NCBI RefSeq assembly: GCF_004920405.1
Contig: NZ_RFLV01000004.1
Span: 124,001-188,000 of the forward strand
Source: Pseudomonas leptonychotis
Lineage (GTDB): Bacteria; Pseudomonadota; Gammaproteobacteria; Pseudomonadales; Pseudomonadaceae
Direction: 5' to 3'
DNA: 64,000 nucleotides
The first letter of the stretch is position 1. Each line of letters opens with the position of its first letter. The position numbers and the translations under genes were made by a program. Shown here in pieces: positions 8,705 through 17,968 of the stretch. The notes below the pieces were generated by a model. The model saw only the letters and a program-made list of their open reading frames with translations, was not told the origin of the DNA and made no database searches.

Positions 8705-9778
8705 TCAGCGATTAGCTTCCTTGAAGTTATCGTCGGACGGTTCCTTGGTGTAGGCGCCCTGGTCGTGCACCAGTTTCTTGGTGCCATTCATCAGGGTGGT
8801 GATGCGGCTGTCGCTGGTTTTCGCCGAGGCAGCCTGATTGCTGGTGCCGGTAATCAGGGGCGGGTTACTGCTGAACGACCACAGGTAGTGCCAAACGGCG
8901 GCATTGTGTTTCTCGACCTGCTGGGCCGAATTGAAGTACCACGGCTTGAGTTCGCTGAAAGCTGTCATGTTCATCAGGCCCGTGTTGCTGTCACCCACAA
9001 AAACGGTGCTGGTCACGGACGAGGTGCGGTAGGCCTCAAAGGTTACGCCTTTGGTCTTTAGCTCGCTGACGTAGTTACGCGAGACCTCACCCACCCACTT
9101 GTTGCCCAAATAGCTTTTGGCGTAGTTGGAGTAGAACGGGTCGAGCAGGGCCACGCGCTTGGGCAGCAGCTTGCTGTTTAGGGTGCCGGCGGTTACCGCA
9201 TCGCTGATTTTTTTGGTCAGAAGGATAGCCAGTTGGTTACCCAGGGAGTGACCGGCGATACGAATATTGCTACCGGTATAGCCGGCCAAGTTATCTTTAT
9301 AGCTGTTGAAAAACAGGTCGCCGACTGACTGGCTAGGACCGTTGCTGTAAACGCCGCTGCTGTTGCGCCAGCGCATGGCACGTGGACCTGCGGCAGTCCA
9401 AATCTTGGCTTCGGCGTCTTTCACCTCACCTTCATCGGCAAATTGGTTCCAGTACATCACGCCAACGTTGTAACCCGCCGCGAGCCAGGCGTTCGCCAAG
9501 TCAAGGTCCGGGCCGCCAGCATCTTTGCGGTTGAAGGTTTCGCGGTTTTTAGCCAGCGATGAGCCATTTTGCCAGCCGTGGATATAAATCAGCGTCGGTT
9601 TGCTGGCCACGTAATAGGCATTGGTCTGGCCCGGAATTGCCTTTTGCCAGCTGTCGCCATAACCAAACCAGTACAGGCCATGGTCGAGGTTCTGGAAGGT
9701 GCTGTCGGGGAACACGCCGACCGCCGCCTGGGTCAGCGAGGCAAAACTCAGCACCAGCAATAAAAGCAGCTTGCGCAT
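8705..9778 (-). CDS. Secreted alpha/beta hydrolase, lipase-like
   Basis: A 357-residue exported protein with a signal peptide (MRKLLLLLVLSFASLTQAA). The segment TLIYIHGWQNGSS looks like the oxyanion-hole strand of an alpha/beta hydrolase, and RIAGHSLGNQLA contains the GHSLG nucleophile elbow (serine near residue 183). ALLDPFY could supply the acidic residue and HNAAVWHYLWS the histidine. This suggests an extracellular lipase or esterase. No lipase-specific foldase or T1SS signal is near. It is transcribed away from the FabH2 operon, with 360 bp between them. Confidence 0.78.
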   Translation of the reverse strand: MRKLLLLLVLSFASLTQAAVGVFPDSTFQNLDHGLYWFGYGDSWQKAIPGQTNAYYVASKPTLIYIHGWQNGSSLAKNRETFNRKDAGGPDLDLANAWLAAGYNVGVMYWNQFADEGEVKDAEAKIWTAAGPRAMRWRNSSGVYSNGPSQSVGDLFFNSYKDNLAGYTGSNIRIAGHSLGNQLAILLTKKISDAVTAGTLNSKLLPKRVALLDPFYSNYAKSYLGNKWVGEVSRNYVSELKTKGVTFEAYRTSSVTSTVFVGDSNTGLMNMTAFSELKPWYFNSAQQVEKHNAAVWHYLWSFSSNPPLITGTSNQAASAKTSDSRITTLMNGTKKLVHDQGAYTKEPSDDNFKEANR

Positions 9779-10139
9779 GACGGAAACCTTTTTTGTTATT
9801 AGAGGAGCGGCGAGAATCTAGGATTGTCCGACAGTCGGCTATCGCCCGGATGGGTGATGCCGTTTTAGAGCGCACGGCACGCAAGTGTTGCGCTGTGCTG
9901 GATGTGTCTTGGCGCGTGTTGTGCGCATCTTTGCCTCAATAGCCGTCAGCTTGTTGCTTGTGGCCTGACGTGCTGAGCGGGCGAAGCGCCTCTGGCTGTG
10001 GCAAACTCTGCGGCTAATTGCAGGTCGTTTCAGCGCGGCAAATGAGCTGAGCCTGCCCGCCCGGATTTTTGCCCAGGGCCCGCCCTGGACATATTGAATT
10101 AATGACCGCTGCCTGCGGCGAAGAACAAGAGGAATGACT
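9779..10139. other. Intergenic region between divergent genes, no feature recognised
   Basis: About 360 bp separate the lipase-like gene and the FabH2-like gene. Both promoters must lie here, but I cannot point to a confident -35/-10 pair, operator or small ORF. An AAGAGGA ribosome binding site ends the region. Confidence 0.5.
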
Positions 10140-11261
10140 GTGCATAACGTCGTGATCAGCGGTACCGGCCTCTATACCCCGGCAAACAGTATTTCCAACG
10201 ATGAGTTGGTCGAGTCATTCAACGCCTATGTGCAGCAATTCAATGCCGACAACGCGGCCGCCATCGCCAGTGGTGAAGTCGAAGCGCTGAGTGAGTCGAG
10301 CAGCGGTTTTATCGAAAAGGCGTCTGGCATCAAGAGCCGTTTTGTCATGGACAAGGCCGGTATTCTTGATCCGCAGCGCATGACCCCAAGCATCCCCGAG
10401 CGCAGTAATGACGACTGGGGCATCCTCTGTGAAATGGCTGTGGGTGCCGCTAAGGACGCCCTCGCGCGCGCCGGTAAGACAGCTGCCGATATTGATGGCG
10501 TAATCGTCGCCTGTTCCAATCTGCAGCGCGGCTATCCGGCCGTGGCGATTGAGGTGCAGGCCGCGCTGGGCATTCAGGGTTTTGGCTACGACATGAACGT
10601 GGCGTGTTCTTCCGCCACCTTTGGTATTCAAGCGGCGGCCAATAGCGTTCAGCTGGGCCAGGCCCGTGCGATCCTGATGGTTAACCCGGAAATTTGCACC
10701 GGCCACCTCAATTTTCGCGACCGCGACAGCCATTTCATCTTCGGCGATGCGGCCACAGCCGTGATCATTGAGCGTGCCGACCAGGCCACTTCGAACTACC
10801 AGTTCGATATCGTCGGCACCAAGCTGATCACGCAGTTCAGCAATAACATCCGCAACAACTTCGGCTTCCTCAACCGCTGTGCGGAAGAAGGCGTCGGCGC
10901 CCGTGACAAGTTATTCGTGCAGGAAGGCCGCAAAGTCTTCAAGGACGTCTGCCCGATGGTTGCCGAGCTGATTGCTGCGCACCTGGCAGAAAACCAGCTC
11001 AACGTCGGTGATGTGAAGCGTTTCTGGCTGCACCAGGCCAACCTCAATATGAACCTGCTGATCGCGCGCAAGCTGCTCGGCCGCGATGCCGAGCCAGGTG
11101 AAGCACCGGTGATTCTCGATACCTACGCCAACACCAGTTCGGCCGGCTCCGTCATCGCCCTGCACAAGCATCAGGAAGACCTGCCAAGCGGTGCTCTCGG
11201 TGTGCTCAGCTCGTTCGGTGCGGGTTACTCCATCGGTAGCGTGATCCTGCGTAAGCATTAA
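10140..11261 (+). CDS. Beta-ketoacyl-ACP synthase III-like (FabH2 type, PA3286-like)
   Basis: A 373-residue KAS III enzyme. The Cys-His-Asn triad is visible: Cys156 in NVACSSATF, His298 in WLHQANLNM and Asn331 in [11 protein letters not shown]. In Pseudomonas aeruginosa the similar PA3286 condenses medium-chain acyl-CoA from beta-oxidation with malonyl-ACP, which feeds fatty acid synthesis. The GTG at 10140 has AGAGGA at proper spacing; an ATG at 10134 in the same frame lies too close to that site. The stop overlaps the ATG of the ECF sigma gene (TAATG), so translation is coupled. The pairing with an ECF sigma gene matches PA3286-PA3285 as I recall it. Confidence 0.88.
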   Translation: MHNVVISGTGLYTPANSISNDELVESFNAYVQQFNADNAAAIASGEVEALSESSSGFIEKASGIKSRFVMDKAGILDPQRMTPSIPERSNDDWGILCEMAVGAAKDALARAGKTAADIDGVIVACSNLQRGYPAVAIEVQAALGIQGFGYDMNVACSSATFGIQAAANSVQLGQARAILMVNPEICTGHLNFRDRDSHFIFGDAATAVIIERADQATSNYQFDIVGTKLITQFSNNIRNNFGFLNRCAEEGVGARDKLFVQEGRKVFKDVCPMVAELIAAHLAENQLNVGDVKRFWLHQANLNMNLLIARKLLGRDAEPGEAPVILDTYANTSSAGSVIALHKHQEDLPSGALGVLSSFGAGYSIGSVILRKH

Positions 11262-11872
11262 TGGACTACCCAGCTGATCAGATATTGCTTGCCCGTCTAC
11301 GCGTGAGCGAGCAGAAGGCCTACCGTGAGTTGGTTGCCACCTATCAGGGGGCGATGCGCGCGGTGGCGTTTGCGATTGTCGGCAGCCGTAATGCCGATGA
11401 GGTGGTGCAGGACGCCTGGTTAGCTGTGGTGCGCAACTTGGACGGTTTTCAGGGGCGCTCCAGCCTGAAAACCTGGCTGCTGACGATCACCGCCAATACC
11501 GCAAAAACTCGCCTCAAGGGCAACCGTCGTGAAGTGCTGCTCGACGATATTCCGTCTCCCCACGGTACTGTCGGCGATGAGCGTTTCCATGGTGATGGCC
11601 ATTGGCTGCTGGCGCCGCATGCCTGGCATCACGATTCTCCGGAGGCGCTGCTGACCGAAGAGGAATTGCGCGAGTGCTTGGAGCGTACCTTGGCCAGTCT
11701 GTCCGAATTGCAGGGCAGCGTTTTACACCTGCGCGAACGTGAAGGGCTGGAGTTGGACGAGATCTGTAATCTTTTACAGGTTTCTCTCTCCAATGTTCGC
11801 GTGCTGCTGCACCGCGCGCGTCTCAAGGTATTTGCCACCTTGGAGCATTTTGAGGAGACCGGCCAATGTTGA
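11261..11872 (+). CDS. ECF-type RNA polymerase sigma factor (PA3285-like)
   Basis: A 203-residue extracytoplasmic-function sigma factor. Region 2 covers about residues 20-85 (YQGAMRAVAFAIVGSRNADEVVQDAWLA, then SLKTWLLTITANTAKTRLK). Region 4 covers about 135-190 (LERTLASLSELQGSVLHLREREGLELDEI, then SNVRVLLHRARLKV). It overlaps the upstream synthase stop by one base and the downstream anti-sigma start by seven, so the three genes form one tight operon. The signal and regulon are unknown. Confidence 0.93.
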   Translation: MDYPADQILLARLRVSEQKAYRELVATYQGAMRAVAFAIVGSRNADEVVQDAWLAVVRNLDGFQGRSSLKTWLLTITANTAKTRLKGNRREVLLDDIPSPHGTVGDERFHGDGHWLLAPHAWHHDSPEALLTEEELRECLERTLASLSELQGSVLHLREREGLELDEICNLLQVSLSNVRVLLHRARLKVFATLEHFEETGQC

Positions 11873-12099
11873 GCTGCAAGGAGCTGGTGGCTCACTCCAG
11901 TGAGTACATCGATGGCCAGATGAAGTTGCGGCGACGCTTGTCGGTACGCATGCATTTGGCCATGTGTGTCAATTGCCGACGCTTTATCAAACAGCTGCGC
12001 CTGAGTCAGGCGGTGCTGCGTCGGTTGCCGCGCGGGCAAAGTGCGGAATTGGATGAGCTGGCTGCGAAACTCGCCGAGGTACACCGCCAGCAGCACTGA
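11866..12099 (+). CDS. Short zinc-binding anti-sigma factor (ZAS/zf-HC2 type)
   Basis: A 77-residue protein with the HxxxCxxC zinc motif RMHLAMCVNC, plus a cysteine at residue 4 (MLSCKELV), as in zf-HC2/anti-sigma ZAS domains. It has no transmembrane segment, so it would be a soluble, possibly redox-sensing, anti-sigma factor like RsrA or ChrR-type. The ATG lies inside the last codons of the sigma gene (overlap of seven bases), which fits a sigma/anti-sigma pair made in a fixed ratio. Confidence 0.85.
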   Translation: MLSCKELVAHSSEYIDGQMKLRRRLSVRMHLAMCVNCRRFIKQLRLSQAVLRRLPRGQSAELDELAAKLAEVHRQQH

Positions 12100-12120
12100 G
12101 CCCTCGCGCTGGCCCCGTGA

Positions 12121-12654
12121 TTATTCCTCGTTTTGTGCCGCTTTCAAGGCTTCATAGGCCGGCGCGGCGTAGATACCGACTTCCACTGCCAGCGCCATCA
12201 CCCGAGGCAGGTCGCTGCTGTACACCAGCACGGCTTGCAGTTCGTCATCCAGCGGTTCACTGAAGTTCAGCAGCACATAGCCCTGGGTTTCCGGCGAGAG
12301 GCTTGCGAGCTGTACCTGGATGCGATTAAGCGCTTTCAGCGGCTCGACCTTGGCCAGCTGCTTGGCTTTGAGCACAAAGCTCACCTCTGGTCCGAATGAT
12401 TCGACCACCTGCTGAAACAGCGCATCATAACTATCAGCTTGGAACAGCACGGTTTCCGGCAGGCTGCCGATCACCATCCACTCACCCAGTGGAATCGGGA
12501 AGCTGTCGTCGAAATTGATATCCGGGTTGGCAGCGAGAAATGCCTGCGGGTCGGAGTAGGCCTGGGCGGCCTCTTCGGCGATGCGCGCGACTTCTTCCGC
12601 CAGCATGCAGCCCGAGCTTATTTTACTGATCAATTCTTCGAGCTGGGCTTTCAT
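12121..12654 (-). CDS. Conserved hypothetical protein, 177 aa
   Basis: I do not recognise this protein. It is acidic and soluble, with a helical N terminus (MKAQLEELISKISSGCMLAEEVARI) and a mixed alpha/beta body, and no signal peptide or metal motif. It reads in the minus direction, convergent with the anti-sigma gene (21 bp apart) and divergent from pgm. The start at 12654 is the first ATG of the frame. Codon use resembles the neighbours, and no other frame competes. Confidence 0.75.
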   Translation of the reverse strand: MKAQLEELISKISSGCMLAEEVARIAEEAAQAYSDPQAFLAANPDINFDDSFPIPLGEWMVIGSLPETVLFQADSYDALFQQVVESFGPEVSFVLKAKQLAKVEPLKALNRIQVQLASLSPETQGYVLLNFSEPLDDELQAVLVYSSDLPRVMALAVEVGIYAAPAYEALKAAQNEE

Positions 12655-12777
12655 TCTGGCGTTCCTGTGGCAAAAAAGGGCTGGCTAGGATAGCCGCAAT
12701 CCTACGGCAAAGCGCTGCGTTTGCTGCACGCTGCCTGTTAAGCTGGACGCTTTCTCGCTAATAACCGGGAGTTTTTT

Positions 12778-14436
12778 GTGAGTTCGCGTATCCATGCTTT
12801 GGCCGGTCAGCCAGCACCGGCTGCCATGTTGACCGACATTTCGTGCTTATTAGCCGCCTATTTTGATCTGCACCCCGACGTCGCTGTTGCCAGCCAGCGT
12901 GTGGCTTTTGGCACGTCCGGGCACCGCGGCAGCTCTTTGACGTGCAGCTTCAATCAGGCCCATGTGTTGGCGATCAGCCAGGCCATCTGTGATTACCGCG
13001 CTGCGCAGGGCATCAACGGCCCGCTGTTTATCGGCGCTGATACTCACGCGCTGTCGCAGCCGGCGCTGGAAAGCGCGATTGAAGTGCTGGCGGCCAATGG
13101 CGTGCAGACGATGATTTCTGCTGGTGGTGAGTTCACCCCGACGCCGGCGATCAGCCAGGCCATCTTGGTGCACAACCAGGGCCGCAGTTCGGGGCTTGCC
13201 GATGGCATCGTGATTACTCCCTCGCACAACCCGCCGGACAGCGGCGGCTTCAAATACAACCCGACCAATGGCGGCCCGGCGGACAGCGACATCACCACCT
13301 GGGTGCAAAACCGCGCCAATACTCTGCTCGAAGGCGGCTTGCGTGAGGTCAAGCGCATGCCCCTGGCGCAGGCGCGGCAGGCGGCCAATGTGCAGGAATA
13401 CGATTACCTCAGCGCGTACGTGAACGATCTGGGCAATGTTATCGATTTCGCCCCAATTCGTGCTGCAGGCCTGCGCCTGGGTGTTGATCCATTGGGTGGA
13501 GCCGGTGTGCATTACTGGGGGCGGATTGCCGAGCTGTACGGCATAAATCTGGACGTCGTCAGTCAGACTATTGATCCACAGTTTGCCTTTATGAGTTTGG
13601 ATTGGGATGGGCAGATCCGTATGGACCCATCTTCCAGCCATGCCATGCAGCGCTTAATCGGCCTTAAGAGCGGTTATGACGTCGCCTTTGCTTGCGACAC
13701 CGACTACGACCGGCACGGCATCGTCGCGCCCAGCGTGGGTCTGTTGCCGGCCAACCACTTTCTCAGTGTGGCCATCGATTACCTGTTTCAGCATCGCCCG
13801 CAGTGGAGCGCCAGCGCGGCGGTGGGCAAAACGCTGGTCAGCAGCGCGATGATCGACCGCATCGCTACACGTCTGGGCCGGCCGTTGCAGGAAGTACCCG
13901 TAGGCTTCAAGTGGTTCGCCGGTGGCTTGTTTGATGGCTCGCTGGGCTTTGGCGGCGAAGAAAGTGCCGGGGCGACCTTTTTGCGCCGTGATGGCCGGGT
14001 CTGGACCACGGACAAAGACGGTATAGCCCTCGCGCTATTGGCCGCAGAAATGACCGCTGTTAGCGGGCGCGACCCTGGTGAGCTGTATCAAGGCCTGAGT
14101 GATGAGTTCGGCGCTATTTACGCCGATCGCGTCGATGCGCCGGCCAGCACTGCGCAGAAAAAAGCCCTGGGCAAACTCACGCCAGCGCAGATCAGTCGCG
14201 ATGAACTGGCGGGTGACGCGATTACCCAGGTGCTCGACAAGGCGCCGGGTAATGGCGCGGCGATCGGTGGGATCAAGGTGATCAGTGAGGGCGGCTGGTT
14301 CGCGGCGCGGCCGTCAGGCACCGAAGATATCTACAAGATCTACGCTGAAAGCTTCCGCGATGAAGCGCATTTGCAGCGCATCTTTAGTGAGGCGCAGCAG
14401 CTTGTTGATAGCGCATTGGCGGTGGAGAAGGGTTGA
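12778..14436 (+). CDS. pgm: Phosphoglucomutase (alpha-D-glucose phosphate-specific)
   Basis: A 552-residue phosphohexomutase that interconverts glucose-1-phosphate and glucose-6-phosphate. The phosphoserine loop [15 protein letters not shown] lies at residues 147-161. The metal-binding loop is DTDYDRHG near residue 305, and the sugar-binding loop is GGEESAGA near 395. The phosphate loop near the C terminus reads [15 protein letters not shown]. Length and motifs match the E. coli Pgm class rather than AlgC. The GTG at 12778 follows a GGGAG site. It is transcribed alone, followed by a tiny membrane protein gene. Confidence 0.95.
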   Translation: MSSRIHALAGQPAPAAMLTDISCLLAAYFDLHPDVAVASQRVAFGTSGHRGSSLTCSFNQAHVLAISQAICDYRAAQGINGPLFIGADTHALSQPALESAIEVLAANGVQTMISAGGEFTPTPAISQAILVHNQGRSSGLADGIVITPSHNPPDSGGFKYNPTNGGPADSDITTWVQNRANTLLEGGLREVKRMPLAQARQAANVQEYDYLSAYVNDLGNVIDFAPIRAAGLRLGVDPLGGAGVHYWGRIAELYGINLDVVSQTIDPQFAFMSLDWDGQIRMDPSSSHAMQRLIGLKSGYDVAFACDTDYDRHGIVAPSVGLLPANHFLSVAIDYLFQHRPQWSASAAVGKTLVSSAMIDRIATRLGRPLQEVPVGFKWFAGGLFDGSLGFGGEESAGATFLRRDGRVWTTDKDGIALALLAAEMTAVSGRDPGELYQGLSDEFGAIYADRVDAPASTAQKKALGKLTPAQISRDELAGDAITQVLDKAPGNGAAIGGIKVISEGGWFAARPSGTEDIYKIYAESFRDEAHLQRIFSEAQQLVDSALAVEKG

Positions 14437-14558
14437 TCCGTTTTGTTCAATAGCGCACAGACAGCGGTTCCTGCGGCATACAGGATGATGGAGCGTTCGG
14501 GTGCCATCTCGGCACCTGCTGTTGCGGCGCGCTGCAGTGACTCATCAAGGAGAACGTC

Positions 14559-14717
14559 ATGAGCCTGGGTACCATTCTATTGATTGTGCTGATTTTGTTG
14601 CTGGTCGGCGCCATACCTGCCTGGCCGCACAGCAGAAGCTGGGGTTACGGCCCTACGGGCGGTTTGGGCGTAGTGGTGATTGTGCTGATAGTGCTGTTGT
14701 TGATGGGGCGTATCTGA
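14559..14717 (+). CDS. DUF3309 family small membrane protein, 52 aa
   Basis: A short gene with an excellent ribosome binding site (AAGGAGA, 6 bases before the ATG). The 52-residue product has two hydrophobic segments (GTILLIVLILLLVGAIP and GLGVVVIVLIVLLLMGRI) joined by a Trp/Tyr-rich loop with PAWPHSRSWGYGPTGG. This pattern is that of DUF3309 proteins. The function is unknown. It is preceded by pgm and followed by a possible hairpin. Confidence 0.85.
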   Translation: MSLGTILLIVLILLLVGAIPAWPHSRSWGYGPTGGLGVVVIVLIVLLLMGRI

Positions 14718-14739
14718 CCCCTGCCGGCCAATCCATCGT

Positions 14740-14767
14740 GCTAAGCCCGCTGCACTGCAGGCTTAGC
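14740..14767. terminator. Possible stem-loop terminator
   Basis: An 8-bp inverted repeat GCTAAGCC/GGCTTAGC with a 12-base loop lies 22 bp after the DUF3309 stop. No strong T run follows on either strand, so termination is uncertain. Confidence 0.4.
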
Positions 14768-14830
14768 AGCGCTTTCGCCTGAGCCAATCAGGCGTTAGTC
14801 TGCCCAGCGAATCCTCGCTGCGGCCACCTT

Positions 14831-15190
14831 ATGTATCGTCTCGATCTGAAACTTCGCCTACATAACGGCGCAGACATTGCCATGGGCCCAGGTAAGGCTG
14901 AGCTGTTGGCGGCGATTGCTCAGCATGGCTCGATCAGCGCGGCGGCTCGCGCCTTGGGTATGTCCTATCGGCGGGCCTGGCTGTTGGTAGAAACCATGAA
15001 TCGCAGTTTCAAGCAGCCGCTGGTCAGCACCTTGGCCGGTGGCAAACACGGCGGCGGTACCCAGTTGACCGAAACCGGTGAGCAAGTACTACGGCGCTAC
15101 CGCGCCCTGTGTGCGCAGGCCGAGGCGGCGGTGCAGGATGGTTGTGCTGAGCTGGCGGAGTTATTGGCTGAAGGGGTTGCCAAGGATTAG
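14831..15190 (+). CDS. ModE-like winged-helix regulator, DNA-binding domain only
   Basis: A 119-residue LysR-like winged helix-turn-helix protein with the layout of the N-terminal half of ModE: helix-turn-helix GSISAAARALGMSYRRAW, then the wing GGGTQLTETGEQVL. The molybdate-binding Mop/TOBE domains that full-length ModE carries are absent. Such single-domain proteins are common in Pseudomonas; the effector is unknown. It is convergent with gluQRS (5 bp between stop codons). No modABC genes are in the window. Confidence 0.85.
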   Translation: MYRLDLKLRLHNGADIAMGPGKAELLAAIAQHGSISAAARALGMSYRRAWLLVETMNRSFKQPLVSTLAGGKHGGGTQLTETGEQVLRRYRALCAQAEAAVQDGCAELAELLAEGVAKD

Positions 15191-15195
15191 TAGTG

Positions 15196-16083
15196 CTAGA
15201 GCAGCTGCGCTTCGGCCAGCGTCAGGCTGCGCGCAATGCGCGATGCATCCCAATGCTGGCTGGCCCAGTGCAGGAGTTCGCTCGGCGTGCCGTAATCGGC
15301 GCCCTCCGGCAATGATTGGCCAAGCGCTCGCAGGGCGCGCATCAGCAGCACAGTCGCCTGGTCGGCTGGCAGCGGTGGCGAACGGTAGGATTTGCCGAGC
15401 TTGTGGCCGTCTGGCTGGGTAATCAGGGGAACATGTAAGTAGCGCGGCTGCGGCAAACCGAGCAGTTCCTGCAAATACAGCTGGCGCGGGGTGGAGTCGA
15501 GCAGATCAGCCCCGCGTACTACATCCGTCACGCCCTGCCACGCATCATCAAGCACCACCGCCAGTTGGTAGGCATACAGGCCATCGCGGCGGCGAATCAC
15601 AAAGTCACCGCCTTCGCGGCCAAGGTGCTGACGGTAATCGCCCTGCACGCGGTCGACAAAGTGGTAGTTCAGCTCCGGTACGCGCAAACGAATCGCGGCA
15701 TCGGCAAAACCATGGCCGGCATTGCGGCAGGTGCCGGGGTAGATGCCTTGGCTGCCGGCCAGTTGTTTGCGCGAACAGGTGCAGGCATAGGCCAGGCCCT
15801 GGCTGAGCAGGCGTTCGACTAGCGCGGCATATTCGCCATGACGCGTGCTTTGCCGCACCAGCTCGCCATCCCACTCCAAACCGTAGCACTCTAGGGTCCT
15901 GAGAATCGCGGCTTGAGCGCCGGCAACTTCTCGCGGCGGGTCGAGGTCTTCCATGCGCAGCAGCCAGCGGCCGTTTACCGCGCGCGCGTCAAGGTACGAC
16001 GCAAGGGCGGCGACCAGTGAGCCAAAGTGCAGATAACCGCTGGGGGTGGGGGCGAAGCGCCCGATGTAGGCAGGTGTGTTCAT
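15196..16083 (-). CDS. gluQRS: Glutamyl-Q tRNA(Asp) synthetase
   Basis: A 295-residue paralogue of the glutamyl-tRNA synthetase catalytic core that activates glutamate and attaches it to the queuosine of tRNA(Asp). The N terminus has RFAPTPSGYLHFGS in place of HIGH, the KMSKS-like motif is KLGKS, and the zinc site is CTCSRKQL plus YPGTCRNAG. The anticodon-binding domain is missing, as expected. It follows dksA on the same strand, the usual order in gammaproteobacteria, with a hairpin between them. Confidence 0.96.
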   Translation of the reverse strand: MNTPAYIGRFAPTPSGYLHFGSLVAALASYLDARAVNGRWLLRMEDLDPPREVAGAQAAILRTLECYGLEWDGELVRQSTRHGEYAALVERLLSQGLAYACTCSRKQLAGSQGIYPGTCRNAGHGFADAAIRLRVPELNYHFVDRVQGDYRQHLGREGGDFVIRRRDGLYAYQLAVVLDDAWQGVTDVVRGADLLDSTPRQLYLQELLGLPQPRYLHVPLITQPDGHKLGKSYRSPPLPADQATVLLMRALRALGQSLPEGADYGTPSELLHWASQHWDASRIARSLTLAEAQLL

Positions 16084-16106
16084 GTTCTATTGCGCACACG
16101 CAGAGA

Positions 16107-16138
16107 CAGAAACAACAAGGGGTGCCGAAGCACCCCTT
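16107..16138 (-). terminator. Rho-independent terminator after dksA
   Basis: On the minus strand, a 9-bp stem (16117-16125 with 16130-16138) with a four-base loop is followed by a T-rich stretch (GTTGTTTCTGT). It lies 8 bp after the dksA stop and before gluQRS, so it may reduce transcription into gluQRS. Confidence 0.75.
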
Positions 16139-16146
16139 GAGTCAGA

Positions 16147-16590
16147 TCAGGAACCGACCTGTTTTTCTTTGATTTCCGCCAGCGTCTTGCAATCGATGCA
16201 AAGGGTGGCGGTGGGGCGGGCTTCCAGTCGGCGGATGCCGATTTCGACGCCGCACGAATCGCACCAGCCGTAATCATTGTCTTCGATCAGCTGCATGGTC
16301 TGGTCGATCTTCTTGATCAGCTTACGCTCACGATCACGGGCACGCAGTTCCAGGCTGAATTCTTCTTCCTGGCTGGCACGGTCCGCTGGATCGGGGAAGT
16401 TGGCTGCTTCGTCCTGCATATGGTGCACAGTACGATCAACTTCCTGCATCAATTCCAGCTTCCATTTGTTGAGGATGCCGGTGAAGTGGGCGCGCATTGG
16501 TGCGCCCATGTACTCTTCGCCCTTTGTTTCTTTATAGGGCTCGAAACCGCGAGTCAGTTGGCTGCTTTTTGCTTTTGCTTTGGTGGGCAT
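16147..16590 (-). CDS. dksA: RNA polymerase-binding transcription factor DksA
   Basis: A 147-residue DksA that works with ppGpp in the stringent response by entering the secondary channel of RNA polymerase. The coiled-coil tip residues lie in the DPADRAS stretch near residues 67-73. The zinc finger has four cysteines (C110, C113, C131, C134), so this is the zinc-containing form, not the DksA2 variant with missing cysteines. It is divergent from the aminotransferase and followed by a terminator and gluQRS. Confidence 0.97.
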   Translation of the reverse strand: MPTKAKAKSSQLTRGFEPYKETKGEEYMGAPMRAHFTGILNKWKLELMQEVDRTVHHMQDEAANFPDPADRASQEEEFSLELRARDRERKLIKKIDQTMQLIEDNDYGWCDSCGVEIGIRRLEARPTATLCIDCKTLAEIKEKQVGS

Positions 16591-16786
16591 GGATGACCGC
16601 CTCTCACTCTTCTAATCCACTGCGCAGGACGGTGTCCCTTGCCGATCCTACGTCGAGTAGAACTGGCCCTGCGGCTGTAAAGCGGGCGAACTTACCAGAA
16701 CAACTCACAACGCGCCACTCCCGGTTGTCGAAGCTGCGCTGGGTATGCTTTAGAATCGGCGGCTTATCTCCCTGGCAGGCAGTCCG

Positions 16787-17968
16787 ATGGTCCCGTCTTA
16801 CAGTGCACGCAGCCGCGCCATAGAACCCTTTCACGTAATGGCGCTGTTGGCCCGTGCCAATCAGTTACAGGCCGATGGCAATGATGTAATTCATTTGGAA
16901 ATCGGTGAGCCAGACTTCACCACGGCCGCGCCGATCGTCGCGGCCGGGCAAGCGGCCTTGGCCAATGGTCATACCCGTTACACCGCCGCGCGCGGTTTGC
17001 CGGCGCTGCGTGAAGCGATTGCGGGCTTCTATGCCGAACGTTATCGCCTGAATATCGACCCGCAACGCATTCTGATTACCCCCGGTGGTTCGGGGGCCTT
17101 GCTGTTGGCCACCAGCCTGCTGGTAGACCCCGGCAAACACTGGCTGCTGGCCGACCCCGGTTACCCTTGCAATCGGCACTTTCTGCGCCTGGTAGAAGGG
17201 GCTGCGCAACTGGTGCCGGTAGGTCCTGAGGTGCGTTATCAGCTGACAGCTGATCTGGTTGAACGGTATTGGGATAAAGACAGTGTCGGTGCACTGGTGG
17301 CATCCCCCGCCAACCCGACCGGTACCTTGCTCAGTCGTGATGAGCTGGGCGGCCTGTCACAGGCGCTAAAAGCGCGCGGCGGGCATTTGGTGGTGGATGA
17401 GATCTACCACGGCCTGACTTACGGCGTAGACGCAGCCAGCGTGTTGGAAGTGGATGACGACGCCTTTGTGCTCAACAGCTTCTCCAAATACTTCGGCATG
17501 ACCGGTTGGCGTCTCGGTTGGCTGGTGGCGCCGCCGGCTGCCTTTGCGGAACTGGAGAAACTGGCGCAGAACCTCTATATCAGCGCGCCGAGCATGGCCC
17601 AGTACGCCGCGCTGGCCTGCTTTGAGCCAGATACCCTGGAGATTCTTGAGCAGCGTCGCCATGCGTTTCAACAGCGTCGCGATTTCCTCCTGCCGGCCTT
17701 GCGTGAGCTGGGTTTCAAGATCGCCGTGGAGCCGGAAGGGGCCTTCTACCTATATGCCGACATCAGCGCCTTTGGCGGCGATGCCTTCGCCTTCTGTCAG
17801 CACTTTCTGGAAACCGAGCACGTGGCCTTTACCCCAGGTCTGGATTTCGGCCGCTATCTGGCCACTCAGCATGTGCGTTTTTCCTACACCCAGGACCTGC
17901 CGCGGTTGCAGCAAGCGGTCGAGCGGATTGCTCGTGGTCTGAAAACGTGGCGGCCCCATGCGCTTTGA
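16787..17968 (+). CDS. Pyridoxal-phosphate aminotransferase, class I/II
   Basis: A 393-residue aspartate aminotransferase-like enzyme of fold type I. The PLP lysine lies in [16 protein letters not shown] near residue 235, the Asn/Asp/Tyr contacts in SPANPTGTL (about 172) and VVDEIYHGL (about 203), and the substrate arginine in VRFSYTQ near the C terminus. The substrate is not clear. It precedes sfsA with an 11-base overlap and diverges from dksA, a gene order that is common in Pseudomonas. Confidence 0.93.
   Translation: MVPSYSARSRAIEPFHVMALLARANQLQADGNDVIHLEIGEPDFTTAAPIVAAGQAALANGHTRYTAARGLPALREAIAGFYAERYRLNIDPQRILITPGGSGALLLATSLLVDPGKHWLLADPGYPCNRHFLRLVEGAAQLVPVGPEVRYQLTADLVERYWDKDSVGALVASPANPTGTLLSRDELGGLSQALKARGGHLVVDEIYHGLTYGVDAASVLEVDDDAFVLNSFSKYFGMTGWRLGWLVAPPAAFAELEKLAQNLYISAPSMAQYAALACFEPDTLEILEQRRHAFQQRRDFLLPALRELGFKIAVEPEGAFYLYADISAFGGDAFAFCQHFLETEHVAFTPGLDFGRYLATQHVRFSYTQDLPRLQQAVERIARGLKTWRPHAL

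Noticed and set aside
12219..12224. TGTACA inside a coding region as an operator
   Set aside because: Single TGTACA copies occur in coding DNA (also near 21056 and 36567) without a partner box or promoter, so only paired intergenic copies were kept.
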